A stretch of DNA of 64,000 nucleotides from Stenopsyche tienmushanensis (GCA_008973525.1 WACJ01000095.1:310001-374000), one strand, 5' to 3'; counted from the stretch's first letter, positions 47,085-59,170 are shown. Numbers and translations are program-made. The notes: a model not told the origin generated them from the sequence alone.

Positions 47085-47735
47085 TTGCAGCTAATTCGCG
47101 AAACTCGCTCAAAGGAATCACTTCGTCCAGATTGCGCCCCAACGGCTTTGAGACTGCTATGGTCTCAAAGTCGCGGTCGACTAGTAAAGGAGCAAATTAG
47201 GTCAAAAAATGTTACACAGATTCAAAAAAGGCATATAAGCAAGTGGATAGAAATGGCACAAAAAGAAAGAGCTCTGTACGAAGTGCTTCGAAAATCGAAC
47301 AGCCAATTAATGGATTGATATAAGATTTATCTAATTATTATGGTTTAGTTATTAGCCGACATCTTGACCATCTTGGCCACATACTATCATAAAATTTCGA
47401 CTGATGAAGCCCCTCAGCATTCACACTGTCCAGAAGGCGCAGATTTTTGATACGAAAGTCAGAAACATGCAACTACAAAATAGTAATATTTGTACAAGCA
47501 TCCTCCTGCTATTAACGAGGAAGTTCAGCTATTCTTAAGAGCCATTTATGAAAAATTATCGTCTGATGACAATCGATCACAATCGGTTCAGATACCTTTT
47601 ACGCCTTGTTAACTCCCGAGGCTCGGAGTCTTCTAAAAAAGCTAGAACATCCCCCAGACACGCCAGATCAGTCAAAAAAGACAAAGCTGAGATAACTGAA
47701 GAATTGATTAATGGAGCTAGAATGACTGATTAGCA
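47085..47735 (+). pseudogene. Decayed transposase-like fragment, possibly MULE type
   Basis: In broken frames the plus strand reads ILATYYHKISTDEAPQHSHC, then PEGADF, then YLYKHPPAINEEVQLFLRAI and YEKLSSDD. This recalls the H-x-CP-x-G-x-DSW ... P.V...I.PI...LS.D. segment of a group of arthropod Mutator-like transposases. A 61-codon basic tail (47548-47733) ends ARMTD. Downstream non-coding sequence (TTTTAACGCGTTTTTCTCAA) resembles the interior of the MITE at 25.1 kb. Assignment is from memory of the family and is tentative. Confidence 0.4.
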
Positions 47736-47924
47736 GTATATTTTCATTTTCAATAAATTTTAAGTACTTAAAACTTTTAACGCGTTTTTCTCAAAATGAC
47801 ATTTTTGCATGCGGCGTTTATAGAATTTCAAAAAACCATGTCGCTGATTGCTTTGAAATTTTACGAGCTTATTTTACATATGTATGGCTATGGTGGTTCG
47901 CAAAATCGACAGTTTTAGGTACTT

Positions 47925-48570
47925 AATAATCCCGGGATTAGTAAACGTAATCCCGAAAAATTCGGGATTGAAATTTTTATCTAACAGAAAGTGTATACCT
48001 CATCAACACGATGAAGGCTACTAAATCGAGACATTCCCGACGAAATCTGGACGCCTGGGGGCAGTAACTGTCTAATCTATGTATACATATATAGCGTACA
48101 TGTATGTTTTTCAAATTGTTATAGTAACCTTTCCCTACCGGTGATGTATTTACTACACCTCAACTCTAATAATGGGAATATCGATATGAAATATAGTAGA
48201 TACGGGTTTCAAATTTTTTGTATTCCTCCGTAATATAATTACAAATTACATCAAAGTATTATAGTATATAAGTATTCATCTGCAGCAACGGAAATAAATA
48301 ATTTGTCGGGAAATCGGGAATTTTGCAAGTTTTACTCCATGTCTCAGCAGAAAGGAATTTTGTCAGTCACATTGATGGTGTTATACGAAAATGAAGGCTC
48401 ATGCAGTTATCAAATCGAACTAGTATTTAAATATCTGATGACGATACCTCCATTATTTACTCTCTTTATTAGTAATTTTTGATCAAATTCATCAATTTAA
48501 TTTTATAGACTATTGAAAATCCCAATCCCGGGATCCCGGGACTGATCCCGAAATAATGCACACCTTGAAG
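47925..48570. repeat. Region with CCCGGGAT inverted motifs, hAT-MITE-like
   Basis: Left: ATCCCGGGATTAGTAAACG and TAATCCCGAAAAATTCGGGA. Right: CCCAATCCCGGGATCCCGGG and ATCCCGAAATAATGCACACC. The arrangement resembles hAT-like element ends, but the boundaries are not clean. A second copy of the 21.5-kb foldback lies inside at 48140-48240. Confidence 0.4.
48140..48240 (+). repeat. Partial copy of the 21.5-kb foldback element
   Basis: GTGATGTATTTACTACACCT, CAACTCTAATAATGGGAATA and TCGATATGAAATATAGTAG match the interior of the 21534-21652 element. The closing inverted end is lost. Confidence 0.55.
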
Positions 48571-50326
48571 TGACAGTTATTCCCTGAAGAGTGATGTGAC
48601 GCCTCTAAGGCGTTTCCCAGCAAATTTCCTCTTTACACTCTGTACTAAATATAATTTTAATGAGTCCATTTTTAAAAAGATTATTGGGATTGAGATTAAA
48701 TTTAAAGGCAATCCTTGTTTTATAATTAAAGTAAAAAAACATTATCTTTCCGAAAGTTTTAATTTAGAAAACAATGGTTGCCAATGTTGCCCTAACTATG
48801 ATCAGGGCGGTTCTTCATTTTTTTTAATATTCACCCTCTGCTCCAATTATTGATGGATTTAGACCATCAACAAAACAAGCAAATTGTATATCGGAAAACT
48901 GATGAGTTGTGAGTATCTTCTTATTTGAAATGCTTTGCTTTGTTTCTTCAGTAATAATTATTAATGTTAAATCAAATTTATTAAGCGGTTGAATCAAGTC
49001 TTATAAAATGCTACTTGGAAATTTGACGATGGATCTTCAGCGACAGGTTGGGAAAACATTTAAAAGCATTTGTAATTAAATTTTCTTAGAAACTTTGGAC
49101 AGCACTTAAGAATATGAAGTGTTTTTCTTTACTATTACAAGTTTAATGTGAATTATTTTATGGATTTAATAAACATGCAAAAAATATCTGTAAAATTTAA
49201 AGACAATAGTACAGTATTATCAATATTACTCGCGCATGATTAAATTGTTAAAAAAATAAATATTTACATTATTCAACATCAAAGTCAAAGTCATATTGGA
49301 TTCAGATACGGAAATCAAAATAAATAAGGATAAATTCGGTATGAATATGGATGCAATTCTTTAAACAATACGTTGATTGATGTCTTCTTTGTCCTTTTAT
49401 TCCTGTCTATCAAATACAACTTTTATAGTTATTATGCAATAGATTTCAACATCACGATGTTGATGATTTAGACAAAATGTCTTTTAAAATGTATGTAAAT
49501 TGATACAAATTACCAACACATGTTACCCTTTGCTACATATTGTTGTGAAACCAATTTAATTTGCATTATAGAAATATTTGAAAAACGATATTGAAAAACG
49601 ATATTGAAATTTCACGATAAATAAAGAAATAAAAAGTAAAACATTTATTAAAATCAGGATGCAAGTGGGAGTAATACCACCTGCAGGTTGTATAAACCGT
49701 CGATACACGATTGCGAGTTTTCATCCCCTTATGTATGATGCTGATATCACAGATTTTCAATTTTTTATAATAAATTTAATAATTCATAATTGGGTTAATA
49801 TTGCTAAAATCAGACTTATCTTAGCTCAATTTAAATTTTGTGTTATAGATTATGCATTTTTTTTAAAGTAAAAACATTTTTTTCAGATTCAGATAAATAG
49901 ATTCAACCAGATCAAGTGCTACTAGCGTTACTTTCATATGAAATAGAAGCAGCATTTTAATTTATGCAACATTAGACAGATGTTTATCAGTCAGAAAAAT
50001 CAAGCTTATATTAAATTTTTGTAATGCTGTTTAAATTTGCTATCCTTATATTTGTATTATAAAATGTGAATCGAGTAATTTTCCAGCTTATTTAAGCTTA
50101 AAAAAAAGTATGTTGTATAATTGATGGTTTAAATTACATGAAAACCGTAATAATATGTCATTAAAGCGATCCGAAATGAATATAAATTCCTTCGATAATG
50201 ATTCTTAATATTAATATTAAAGCTGGAATCAAGCGAAATATGAAGCAAAGCGTATTAATACTTTGCACTTGAGAGGTGACTCTCGCTCACCACTCGGTTT
50301 GAAGTTATATGACGTTATTTTAATAT
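48571..50326. other. No gene seen
   Basis: Very AT-rich. The 85-codon frame at 48596 shows no domain. Confidence 0.4.
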
Positions 50327-51068
50327 TAATCATAGCCATGGTTGAAAAAAACCTGCGATAAACTGTTCGCAAAATAGCTAACAAGTTAGAAATTCCACGA
50401 ACATCCGTCCATAATCATCTGACAAAATTGGGCTACATCAATCGTTCAAATGTGTGGCTTCCTCATGAACTGACTGACTCAAATAAACTTCAGCGTATTT
50501 CAACATGCGATCTTCTTCTCCAACGACATGATAGCCAACCTTTTTTGAAGAGACTTGTCACTGGAGATGAAAGTTGGATACTCTATGAGAATATCCAACG
50601 TAAACGGTCTCGGGCCAAGGGTACAGAAGCTTTAACTGTAGCTAAACCTGGCCTACATCCAAAATAAGTTTTGATATGCATTTGGTGGGTCTGGAAGGGG
50701 GTAGTTTATTATGAGCTACTTCAGCAAGGTGAAACGATCAATTCAACAAAATATTGTTTCCAACTAGACAATCTAAAGGATGCAATTGCCAGAAAACGGC
50801 CAGAATTAGCGAACAGAAGAGGCGTTGTTTTTCATCATGATAACGCCAGACCTCATGTGTCTTTGCTCGTCAGAAATAAATTATTATCATTTAACTGGGA
50901 TGTTTTACCTCATCTTCCATACTCTACAGACATTTCCCTTTCAGATTATTATTTGTTTCTTTCATTTAAAAATTCATAACGTGGTAATCAATAAATTTTG
51001 ATGTAATACAAATTATTGTGTATTTTTTTTTTAATATGAAAACGAAAGAAACTTATGGGACACCCTAA
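50327..51068 (+). mobile_element. Mariner element, copy 2, 5' truncated and internally deleted
   Basis: Homology to copy 1 starts at TAATCATAGCCATGG, so the left inverted end is missing. The right end GGGACACCCTAA is followed by TA. The transposase remnant keeps the DNARPH block (HHDNARPHVSLL) lost from copy 1. It has stops early (after VEKNLR) and after HPK. About 150 bases between the SDYYLF region and the terminal AATAAATTTTGATG block are deleted relative to copy 1. Confidence 0.85.
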
Positions 51069-51289
51069 TATTATACAAATATTGAAGAATAGAATTGCAG
51101 GTAGGCTGACATTTGTATGTACAAAATACACAAAAATTATTTATATAAATATATTTATATACAAATTTCAAGTTTCCAATTTTATTCGAACCTATAGAGT
51201 TGCTGGTGTTTAAGTGGTTAAATATAATATTGGTGATTTCTTTATACAACCTGTTAAATAGATATGTTTGAGTATTAACATACCCAACC

Positions 51290-51513
51290 AACCAAAATAC
51301 TCTCTTTCCTAGGTAGCTTTTTGATCAGCATGAGAGCGAGGGGTCTGGCTGCGGAAAGGACATCCTTCCGTAGCCAAGGCCAACCGCCGATTCTTCTCGA
51401 CTCCTGCGCGTCACCACCCAAACGGTAGCACATTGTACCTAAAGAGAGACGGAAGATGTCACTATTAATCTGGCGAATTAAATTCGCCCAGTTCAACAGT
51501 GCTATTGCATGAG
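51290..51513 (-). mobile_element. LTR-like family L, copy 5 (divergent)
   Basis: GTCTGGCTGCGGAAAGGACA, GCCAAGGCCAACCGCCGATT, CTCGACTCCTGCGCGTCACC, AAAGAGAGACGGAAGATGTC and CAGTGCTATTGCATG correspond to blocks of the 33.25-kb copy. The leader end is missing and divergence is higher. Confidence 0.55.
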
Positions 51514-52610
51514 GATTTTGGAAATCAGGATTCTTTCTTCATAGATGATTCTGAAAATTGATTAAATATGAAATTAATCAAATTCCAGCAATAACCAGCA
51601 ATATATCACCTGGATTTGTGCTCGGATATACCACACGATCGATCAGAACTTATAATAAAATTTACACGCAAAGTACGTTCTCTTTCATCCGGGATCGCGA
51701 ACAGAATATATCATTTCCTTAAAAAGCGTGCGGCGGAAGGATGATGACTTGTGCGTCCCACAGATGGAGAAACGCAGGTCAAATATAAAAGCAAATCCTG
51801 AAAATGTTTGCTGCACCATCTGCCAGTAGCAGCCGGAAGCAGTTGATGATTTCCAACGGTGCGTGATCCGGAAGCAAAGCGGAAAAATAGCAATAAAAGC
51901 GCGAAATTTATCTATTTTCACATTTGCTAATACGTGCTGTTAAATCAGGCACGTGGAAAAATGGTTTACAATACCCGAGCGGCTCATTTTAATGAATGTT
52001 TTCATTCCGAACCCAGAACAAATATGGCTTTTCTGGTCGCTCTTTGTGCCGTGAAAACCTTTGAAACATGGCAATTTTCCATGTTTTCTTAAAAAAAGTG
52101 TAATATTCCGGTATTTTCTTAATATTCATGAATATTGAACACATTCTTTGATTAAATATGTGCATTCAATTTTGCTTCATTAAAAAGTGGAAAGCTCCGC
52201 GATTTATATAACGCTCGGTAGTCTTCCAGCAGGCTCGTGAATGATACGACGGTCGTTTTTCTGCTCAAAACCGTTCTACCCCACATCTTGTTTTTATTGT
52301 TGGGAATAAAAAATGGCATACGAGCACAGGTCCGGTTTATAAGGAGGTTGGTTGACAAATTGTACCCCAGATTGATATAAAAAGCTCTCCTAGTAGCACC
52401 GCGCCGCTCGTACGTATTGTCGCGATAAACAGAATCCCCCTCAAGTTGCCATCTTAAATAATATATCAGGTTGAGGGGAAAGTATCATCGGATTTTATTA
52501 TGAATGAAGGAGTCGATTAATATTTATCAAAATGCTTGTCACGTATAAAATTGTCGAGAGCAAGTGACAATTTGTAAGGGATGTTGGATGATTTATGTGT
52601 CTAGGCATCC
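51514..52610. other. No gene supported
   Basis: Somewhat GC-richer around 51700-51900, with overlapping minus-strand frames but no domain or splice evidence. Confidence 0.35.
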
Positions 52611-52790
52611 AACTATTCGAACCTGTGTCAAGTAAATTAATTCTTTTGCACGTCTCTAGACAAAAAAATCCAGTGGTGTCAAAACTGGAGACCTTGCGAG
52701 CTACGGAATATGACACGTCTTCAGGCAAAGAAATCCAGTGGTGTCAGATCCGGAGATCGTGCGAGCCACGCAACAGGACCGCCAAGAAAA
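52611..52790. repeat. 65-bp tandem repeat array, locus 3
   Basis: GGTGTC occurs at 52675 and 52740, 65 bases apart. The array starts after AAGTAAATTAATTCTTTTGC, the same entry sequence as at locus 1. Confidence 0.75.
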
Positions 52791-53659
52791 GTTTAAAATA
52801 TTTAAACAGGAATGAATATTTGATTTGGCTTTAAAATTTCTTATTATTTTTGAATAAAATTTAACTTTAATTTTCTATAAGTAAAAAATCAGGCTTTACA
52901 CATTTTTAGAATTACGTTTGAATTTTTTGCTTGGCAGAATTTAATTAGATATTTTGACTCGATGCTCATCTCAAATCATACAAGCAAAAATATTGATAAA
53001 GAGATAGCTCAACGATCTCAATTTTATTTTAGTCGTTCATTTTATTAATCAAGCGTTCCCACGGATATACTGACGGACAAAATATATAAATTATAAATTG
53101 AAATAAATTACTTTGAATGACAGTGGACTTTTTGTAGATCTTAAATGTTCTAATTACCCATTTTGAAACAATTATTAGAATGTCTATTTACTTGGATGAT
53201 TAAATTAATTTATCTTTGTTTGTTCGTATGTAATGCGCTGCCATACCGTTCATCAAATTACGATAAACTTCGTACACTTATTGCTAAGAATGGCGCAACT
53301 AACATAGTTATAGTTTAATATATAAAAATCAATGTTTGTTTGTCCGTATTTAATGCGCTGCCATATCGTTCGTCTGATTGCGATAAAACTTTGTCAATTT
53401 ATTTTCTACACTTACGAGAACAATATAAGCATAGTAAAAATATTGTTTGTGTACGCAGTTTGTTATGCGAGACGTGTCTAATAAAAAGTAATCATTAGTA
53501 TCTAATAAAAAGAGTCATTTCATAGCTTAATATAAAAAAGATCATCCACTAGATTTCTCTTCTGAATGACATGTTTTGAATGAATTGCTTCTCCACTTTG
53601 GATTATTCATTATTTTTTTACTATCTACATTATTATAATACATCATCTTAATTAATAAG
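52791..53659. other. No gene seen; short duplicated block
   Basis: TTTGTTTGTTCGTATGTAATGCGCTGCCATACCGTTC near 53215 is repeated in altered form near 53334 (TTTGTCCGTATTTAATGCGC), about 120 bases apart. Nothing else was seen. Confidence 0.45.
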
Positions 53660-53950
53660 GCACGTCCCCAGACTATGAAATTTAGTAGTGTCGGATCTAG
53701 AGACCGTGCGAGCCACAGAATAGGGCACGCCATCAGGCAACGAAATCGAGTGGTGTCAGGTTTAGAGACAGTGCGAGCTAAATAATAGGGTACGTCACCA
53801 GACAAAGAAATCAAGCGGTGTCACGTCTGGAGACCATACGACCCACGGAATAGGGCACATCCCCAGGCAAAAAAATTCAGTGGTGTCAGGTCTGGATACC
53901 GTGCGAGCTACGGAATAGAGCACGTCTCCAGGCAAGGAGTTCCTGATCAT
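53660..53950. repeat. 65-bp tandem repeat array, locus 4 (longest)
   Basis: Unit starts at 53687, 53752, 53817 and 53882, each exactly 65 bases apart, give about 4.4 units. Core: GTGTCAGGTCTGGAGACCGT, GCGAGC, CACGGAATAGGGCACG, CAGGCAAAGAAATCCAG. Confidence 0.85.
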
Positions 53951-55235
53951 TGGTTTTTTTATGGGGTTCACGTTAAGTATCTTGCATTTGTTAATGGATT
54001 TTAAAGTAGTTAATGTTTCTGTATTTTATAAATAATTTTGATAAAAAGACATTGTATTGTACATAATCCTTAATTGTAATTTATAGTTGTATAGTGGATT
54101 TCTGATATAGTTATGGTACTCAAATTGATAAAACAAGGTTTCATGTGCTCTAGAATTTTATTATTAAGCTCTGTATTCAGTATTAAAAGATCATTTTCCT
54201 AGCCTAAGAAGCATTTTTCATGACATAATCCGGTAGTTAAATTCAAGAAAATTTATTTTATAATACAATAACAATTTCGCCACGTTGTGTAGCTCGCTGC
54301 GTACACTAGTCATTTATCACTAGAAAATGGGAAAGCGAAAAAAATCTTTGCTTTTATGCCTTCCTTTCTTCTTGATGATTTTTTTCCAAAGGAAGCAAAT
54401 GACATATTACCGAATCGGATAGAGCACGATTATAAAACGTGCCGCCCAAAAAAAAAAAAAAAAAAACTAACAGCCATTTTGGTAGGATATGTTCACAGCG
54501 AGAGCCCATATCTTGAAGAGGTAACAAAACACCATTTTTCTCGGCGAGTATTTTCCATCTCGGCCGGATTTATATATCGCCCTCATTACCATTTACCCGA
54601 CAAAAGGGTCGGATTTACAATTGTTGAAGATGACTTATGCCGCGGATGATGGCGAAAACCATTGACAAGGCGAAATATTTGTTTAGCTCCCGAAATATGA
54701 GAGTAATCCCCGGCAATCATAAATCTTAGATGCGTTCGGGTATTACGGTTATTTTATGGCTATTTTTTTGCCCGAACGCCTTATGTGCCGCCGTAAAAGC
54801 CTCCTTTATCCAACGATGTTTGTACGGGCGTAATCCGAAATCTGAAGATATCTTTCTTGCTTATATGTGAAATATTTCAGAGTCGGCAAATGCATCTCTT
54901 GCAACGGTTATTAGCGTTATTTATTGCCACAGTTCGTGTTCTCAGATGCAATATGATGGCCGCATTTTATTCGATTTAGACTGTAATTGAACAATTTAGT
55001 TTGAAAAATCATGTGTTATCTTGCCAAGGAGCGTCTTATTTGTAATATTAGTTGCATTGGTATTCCTTGCGTTGCCTCGCTGGAACAAGACCTAAAAATT
55101 GTATATTCCTCTGCGGCAAAATTCTTTAATGAATAAATTTGCAATTGGTCATTGAATTTACAAGAACAAAAGCAAATTGCAATTGATTCGCTTATTTTAA
55201 TAAACAGTTTACCAAAAAAAATGACACCTTAATTA
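53951..55235. other. No gene seen
   Basis: It contains a run of 18 A near 54450. No coding evidence. Confidence 0.4.
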
Positions 55236-55625
55236 CACTTGGGTCTGTTTTTATACAGATCTTTTTTATGCGATTTTGAAGTTATGCGATTACATTTTAA
55301 AGACGGCGATTTCAACAAAGAAGGATGACGAATAAATGTATGCTGACTGATAACGATAATTAGTACGATTATCGAGTAAAATAAACTTTAATAGAGCAAT
55401 TCAAAGATAAATATGTATTGTATTTTCATTCATATGATTTTTTTTAAAAAAACTTGTTTTATGCGATTTTGGTACATTCTATCTGGTTAATTTGAAGTTA
55501 TACGGTTTTTAAAATAATGGAACCTATCCCTCAGTTTTCTATGTAATTCAAATATTTTTTTATGCGATTTTTTTATATGCGACTCCCCGTGGATCGTATC
55601 TATCGCATAAAAACAAACTCATGTG
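55236..55625. mobile_element. TA-flanked MITE, family T, copy 2
   Basis: The left end CACTTGGGTCTGTTTTTATA and the inverted right end CACATGAGTTTGTTTTTATG are flanked by TA at 55234-55235 and 55626-55627. TTTTATGCGATTTT and GAAGTTATGCG blocks repeat inside. It resembles the 45.15-kb MITE in end design (CACT..., TGCGA blocks) but differs in sequence and length (390 bp). Confidence 0.8.
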
Positions 55626-55856
55626 TATATAGGAATAAAAGGTAAATACACGGCTATGGATTTTCTTTTAAATTTACGAGCTTGTTACATTATTCCTCAT
55701 TTTTTTCTACTATAAAGATTTGTTTGTTTTGTAGCTAAAGAACGACACAAAATTTATTTAAAAAAATGAAATTACTCATTAAATTTTTCTTTACATGCAA
55801 AAAAGTCTTAGCCTACAATATCGTGTGAGACACGTGATAAAGAACTAACACATTAA

Positions 55857-56146
55857 CCCCTTCAACGTTACGTATCACTGTTAAAATCCGTACTGACACA
55901 ATCTTTTCACCGCTAGCAGATACGTACGTCATATCTAGTATACGAAAATAGTATATCATCAAGTTCGAACAAATCAGTTTCCGAGATGAATCATTCTTAC
56001 ATCTAAACCATACAACACTGCAATCGAACATATCCATCATTTTCTACTGAGGTTTGCTTAACTTTCACAATGCGGATATATCCGTCATACCCACTTTGGA
56101 AGGACTTTGATCTTGACGGATATATACGTCATATACACTTAAGGGG
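55857..56146. mobile_element. 290-bp TTAA-flanked (piggyBac-type) MITE
   Basis: TTAA lies at 55853-55856 and 56147-56150. The left end CCCCTTCAACGTTACGTAT and inverted right end CCCCTTAAGTGTATATGACG share the CCCCTT start. The interior has near-palindromes GCGGATATATCCGTC and GACGGATATATACGTC. Confidence 0.8.
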
Positions 56147-56150
56147 TTAA

Positions 56151-58039
56151 CTGCGTAAAGCATATTTTTTTGAATTATGGCGTCTTTTGGTTAATGTTAT
56201 TCCGTAATTTTTTTGACTGATACCATGCGATTTTCCCAGTAGTTGGATGTGTTACGATCAAAAACAAGAACCACGAGTGAGGAACATCCTTCATTAATTG
56301 GTACAAACGTAAACACTACGCCTTTTGATGCCATTTCACTTTTCCGTCTATCATATTTAATTATACTTATAAGAATTAGAATAAAAGCCTTATATATTAT
56401 CGATTAATATTTGGTAATGATTTCCCGGACATCTTATAAAATGAAAGCAATCGTAGTTCAATTATGTGTCATATAAGATCTAAGAGCTAAAAGGGACGAC
56501 GTATCATCGACGTTGATATTGATTCTGACACGCACTGTTGGAACGTTCATTTTGAATTTATAAAAACTATAATTGATTTAATCAAACACCATTTCTTTGC
56601 CTCTTTGAACAACCAATTAGTAGATTTTTGTGTGTGCAATATCTTTTTTGTTCATAAAATGAACATATAATATCAAAAGAACATTTAGATATACACAAAC
56701 TTTATTGATGACTTGATTTCCAGACAAACGCAAATTCAGTTTGTTTTCATTCATCCAAGAATACCCAGATTTTTATGACTTAATCTATGGGGTTTCTATT
56801 CAATTGAGCTTTTCATCCTAATAATAAAATCTTCTTAATTCGTCGATTAAATCATTAAGTATAATTAAGCCCGAGTCGATGACCTTTCACTGTCGAGATA
56901 CTTCTTTTCACTTATTTAAATTAAACTGTAGTTGTAACCAAATCTCTCAATAATTGACATAAAATTTTAGAAATAATTTATAGTAAATCATATTACCGTT
57001 TTTTTCTGATAGCATGTATATTTTATCAAACTAAAAGCTGTTAATATGACGATCTGGTTTTAATTACCTAACAGAAAAACACGATACAACGATCAGATTT
57101 TGAAGCAACATAGTATTTCGAAACGAAAGAATTGGACATCGTAGCGTGTAGAGTTTTGATCTACGTCATATCAAACCACTCCCATAATGCTATCGTTTCT
57201 TCGCCATGATAGTTGTTGAACATGCAATCCTTAATAGCAGAATCAAAATGTATTTACGACATAAATCATAGAGATTTTTTTCTTTCTATATTCAGTAAAT
57301 AACAAAATAACTCATTACCTATATGTCGGTTATATATTTAATGCTGACGTTATAACATATCAATAGCAAATCCAATATTGGCAGTCTAAGCTAAACATAT
57401 CAAAAATTCCACATCTTAATCTTGGAAGCATTTACAAATGAATGATCAATTGACGACATAGAAGATTCATTTGTGTATTAATACTGAAATTTAAAAATTA
57501 TTTATACTTGATACCAATTTAAATGCTACATAGTACTATCAAATCGCTTCAATCCTGAAATGGTCATCAAAATTAAATTCCCTCAAGCGTTGAATTCACC
57601 AGGAGCGAGTATCATGGGGTGGAAACTTTGCACTCAAAATAAAGATAAAAAATCTTTTCGTCGATGCGAAACATTGCAAAAAGGATTTGAAAATTGATAA
57701 AAGCAAAATAAAACTTTAATAACCACACGTAATGGTATAAACGAGCATGTCTATATGGTCATGCAAAAATATGGTATTGATTCACATCCATTTAAGAACG
57801 TTTAAAAGCATGGTAAATTCATTCCATAGCTTTATACGTCTGAGTGCATACACTGTAAAGGCAGGGCTACAATTATGGCTATGATTGAATTTCGCTGTAC
57901 TTAAATGATTGATCCAGTAACAAATAACAAACTATTTTTTTGTGTTTTATTAAAGTGTCGTTCACAGTTTTCACTCACTCAATAAGTTAGTAGGATGATT
58001 TATAAAATAACTATTTTTTTTTAAAGAACAACGATTTTA
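56151..58039. other. No gene seen
   Basis: No supported feature. Confidence 0.4.
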
Positions 58040-58310
58040 TTTATCAAATTAGTCTGCTTCAAGGGTGATAAATTCATTCTAATGCTTTGATACCTTTTTT
58101 GTAGAACAATATATATCTTTGGTCTCAAAATAGGCTTCAGTTTCGATAGTCACTTCTTCATTGGAGCCAAATCTCTTTCCATAGAGCATTATTTTTAGAT
58201 CGATAAACAGGAAACAGTGGCTGGAAGCTAGATCCGGAGATGATGCTGAATGGAGAAACAATTCAGAGTGCAATTCGTGCAATTTTGCTATTATTGCGAT
58301 CAACTTGTAA
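58040..58310 (-). pseudogene. Mariner transposase C-terminal remnant
   Basis: The minus strand encodes KLHELHSELFLHSASSPDLA, then SSHCFLF, then LKIMLYGKRFGSNEEVTIET and EAYFETKDIYC. This matches the third catalytic block (HPPYSPDLAPSDYFLF) and the following KKMLAGKRFGSNEEV..ETEAYFE region of Mos1/Mboumar-like mariners. HPPYSP has changed to HSASSP, and no upstream domain remains. Confidence 0.85.
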
Positions 58311-58514
58311 CACTGTATTGTCTTGGTAAAATAGTATATTTTCTTTTACATTTGGGGTCGTTTTTTTTTATCGTCAAATGCACCAATAACTAAATAATGC
58401 GTTATGTATTTAAAATATGTAATTTAAAACTCAAAAATTCAAGTTTAGACAAACTTATTTTCATATCTCCTGTTTGTTCAACGACTGAGTCTCAATTATT
58501 CTTTTTGGGACAAA

Positions 58515-59170
58515 GGGACGTTTCTACTTTGTTGGTTAAAAAAACTTATTTTTTCTTTCTGTATCGAAAAGAACCAATGTTTAAGAATATGTTCAGTAAA
58601 TTTAAAGTCGATATGATTGAAATTCGCAAAGTTAAAGGCCGATGAGGAGAACTTGTGTTTTTCTCGAAACTACTTTTTCCAAGCTCATGGAAGTGCTCCC
58701 ACACGCCCTAGATAAGCATTCTTTATGAAATTTGCTAAGAACATGTATAATAAACGTTTTCATCGTATAGACTACAATTATCTGAAAATATTTAAAAGTG
58801 TCTATTTAATGAACAAAAAACTACAAAAAATGTTGGTAAAAATATAAACTTTTTTTTCGATTGCTCACTGTTTTTTTATTTTCTAATATTTCTTCTTAAT
58901 TCTAGTTTAAGCTATATACAATATTATACACAGTAAAAATATGTTTAATTTTTTTGCTATAAATCGCTGGTTTAGGACTTAAGACTTTCATGGTGAAGAA
59001 TGTCATCGCTTGCATACCGACATACGTGGCTCCCTCCCCACTCTAATTACCATGCTTTGCCAAACTTTATTTTTTTTTAATATTCAATAAAGGTCGCTTC
59101 ATCAATACACTAAATATCAATGTTCTATATTTAATACCTTTTGCACAAATAAATGTTTTTTTTGTCTACA
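58515..59170 (+). mobile_element. Second copy of the AAGGGACGT MITE, right end lost
   Basis: The left end AAAGGGACGTTTCTACTTTG is followed by the same blocks as the 25.1-kb copy (TTTTTCTCGAAACTACTTTT, CCAAGCTCATG, AATAAACGTTTTCATCGTAT). The right inverted end cannot be found. Confidence 0.7.

Noticed and set aside
54356..54649. 97-codon plus-strand frame with a poly-lysine run
   Set aside because: The lysines come from an 18-A run; no domain, no splice or promoter support.
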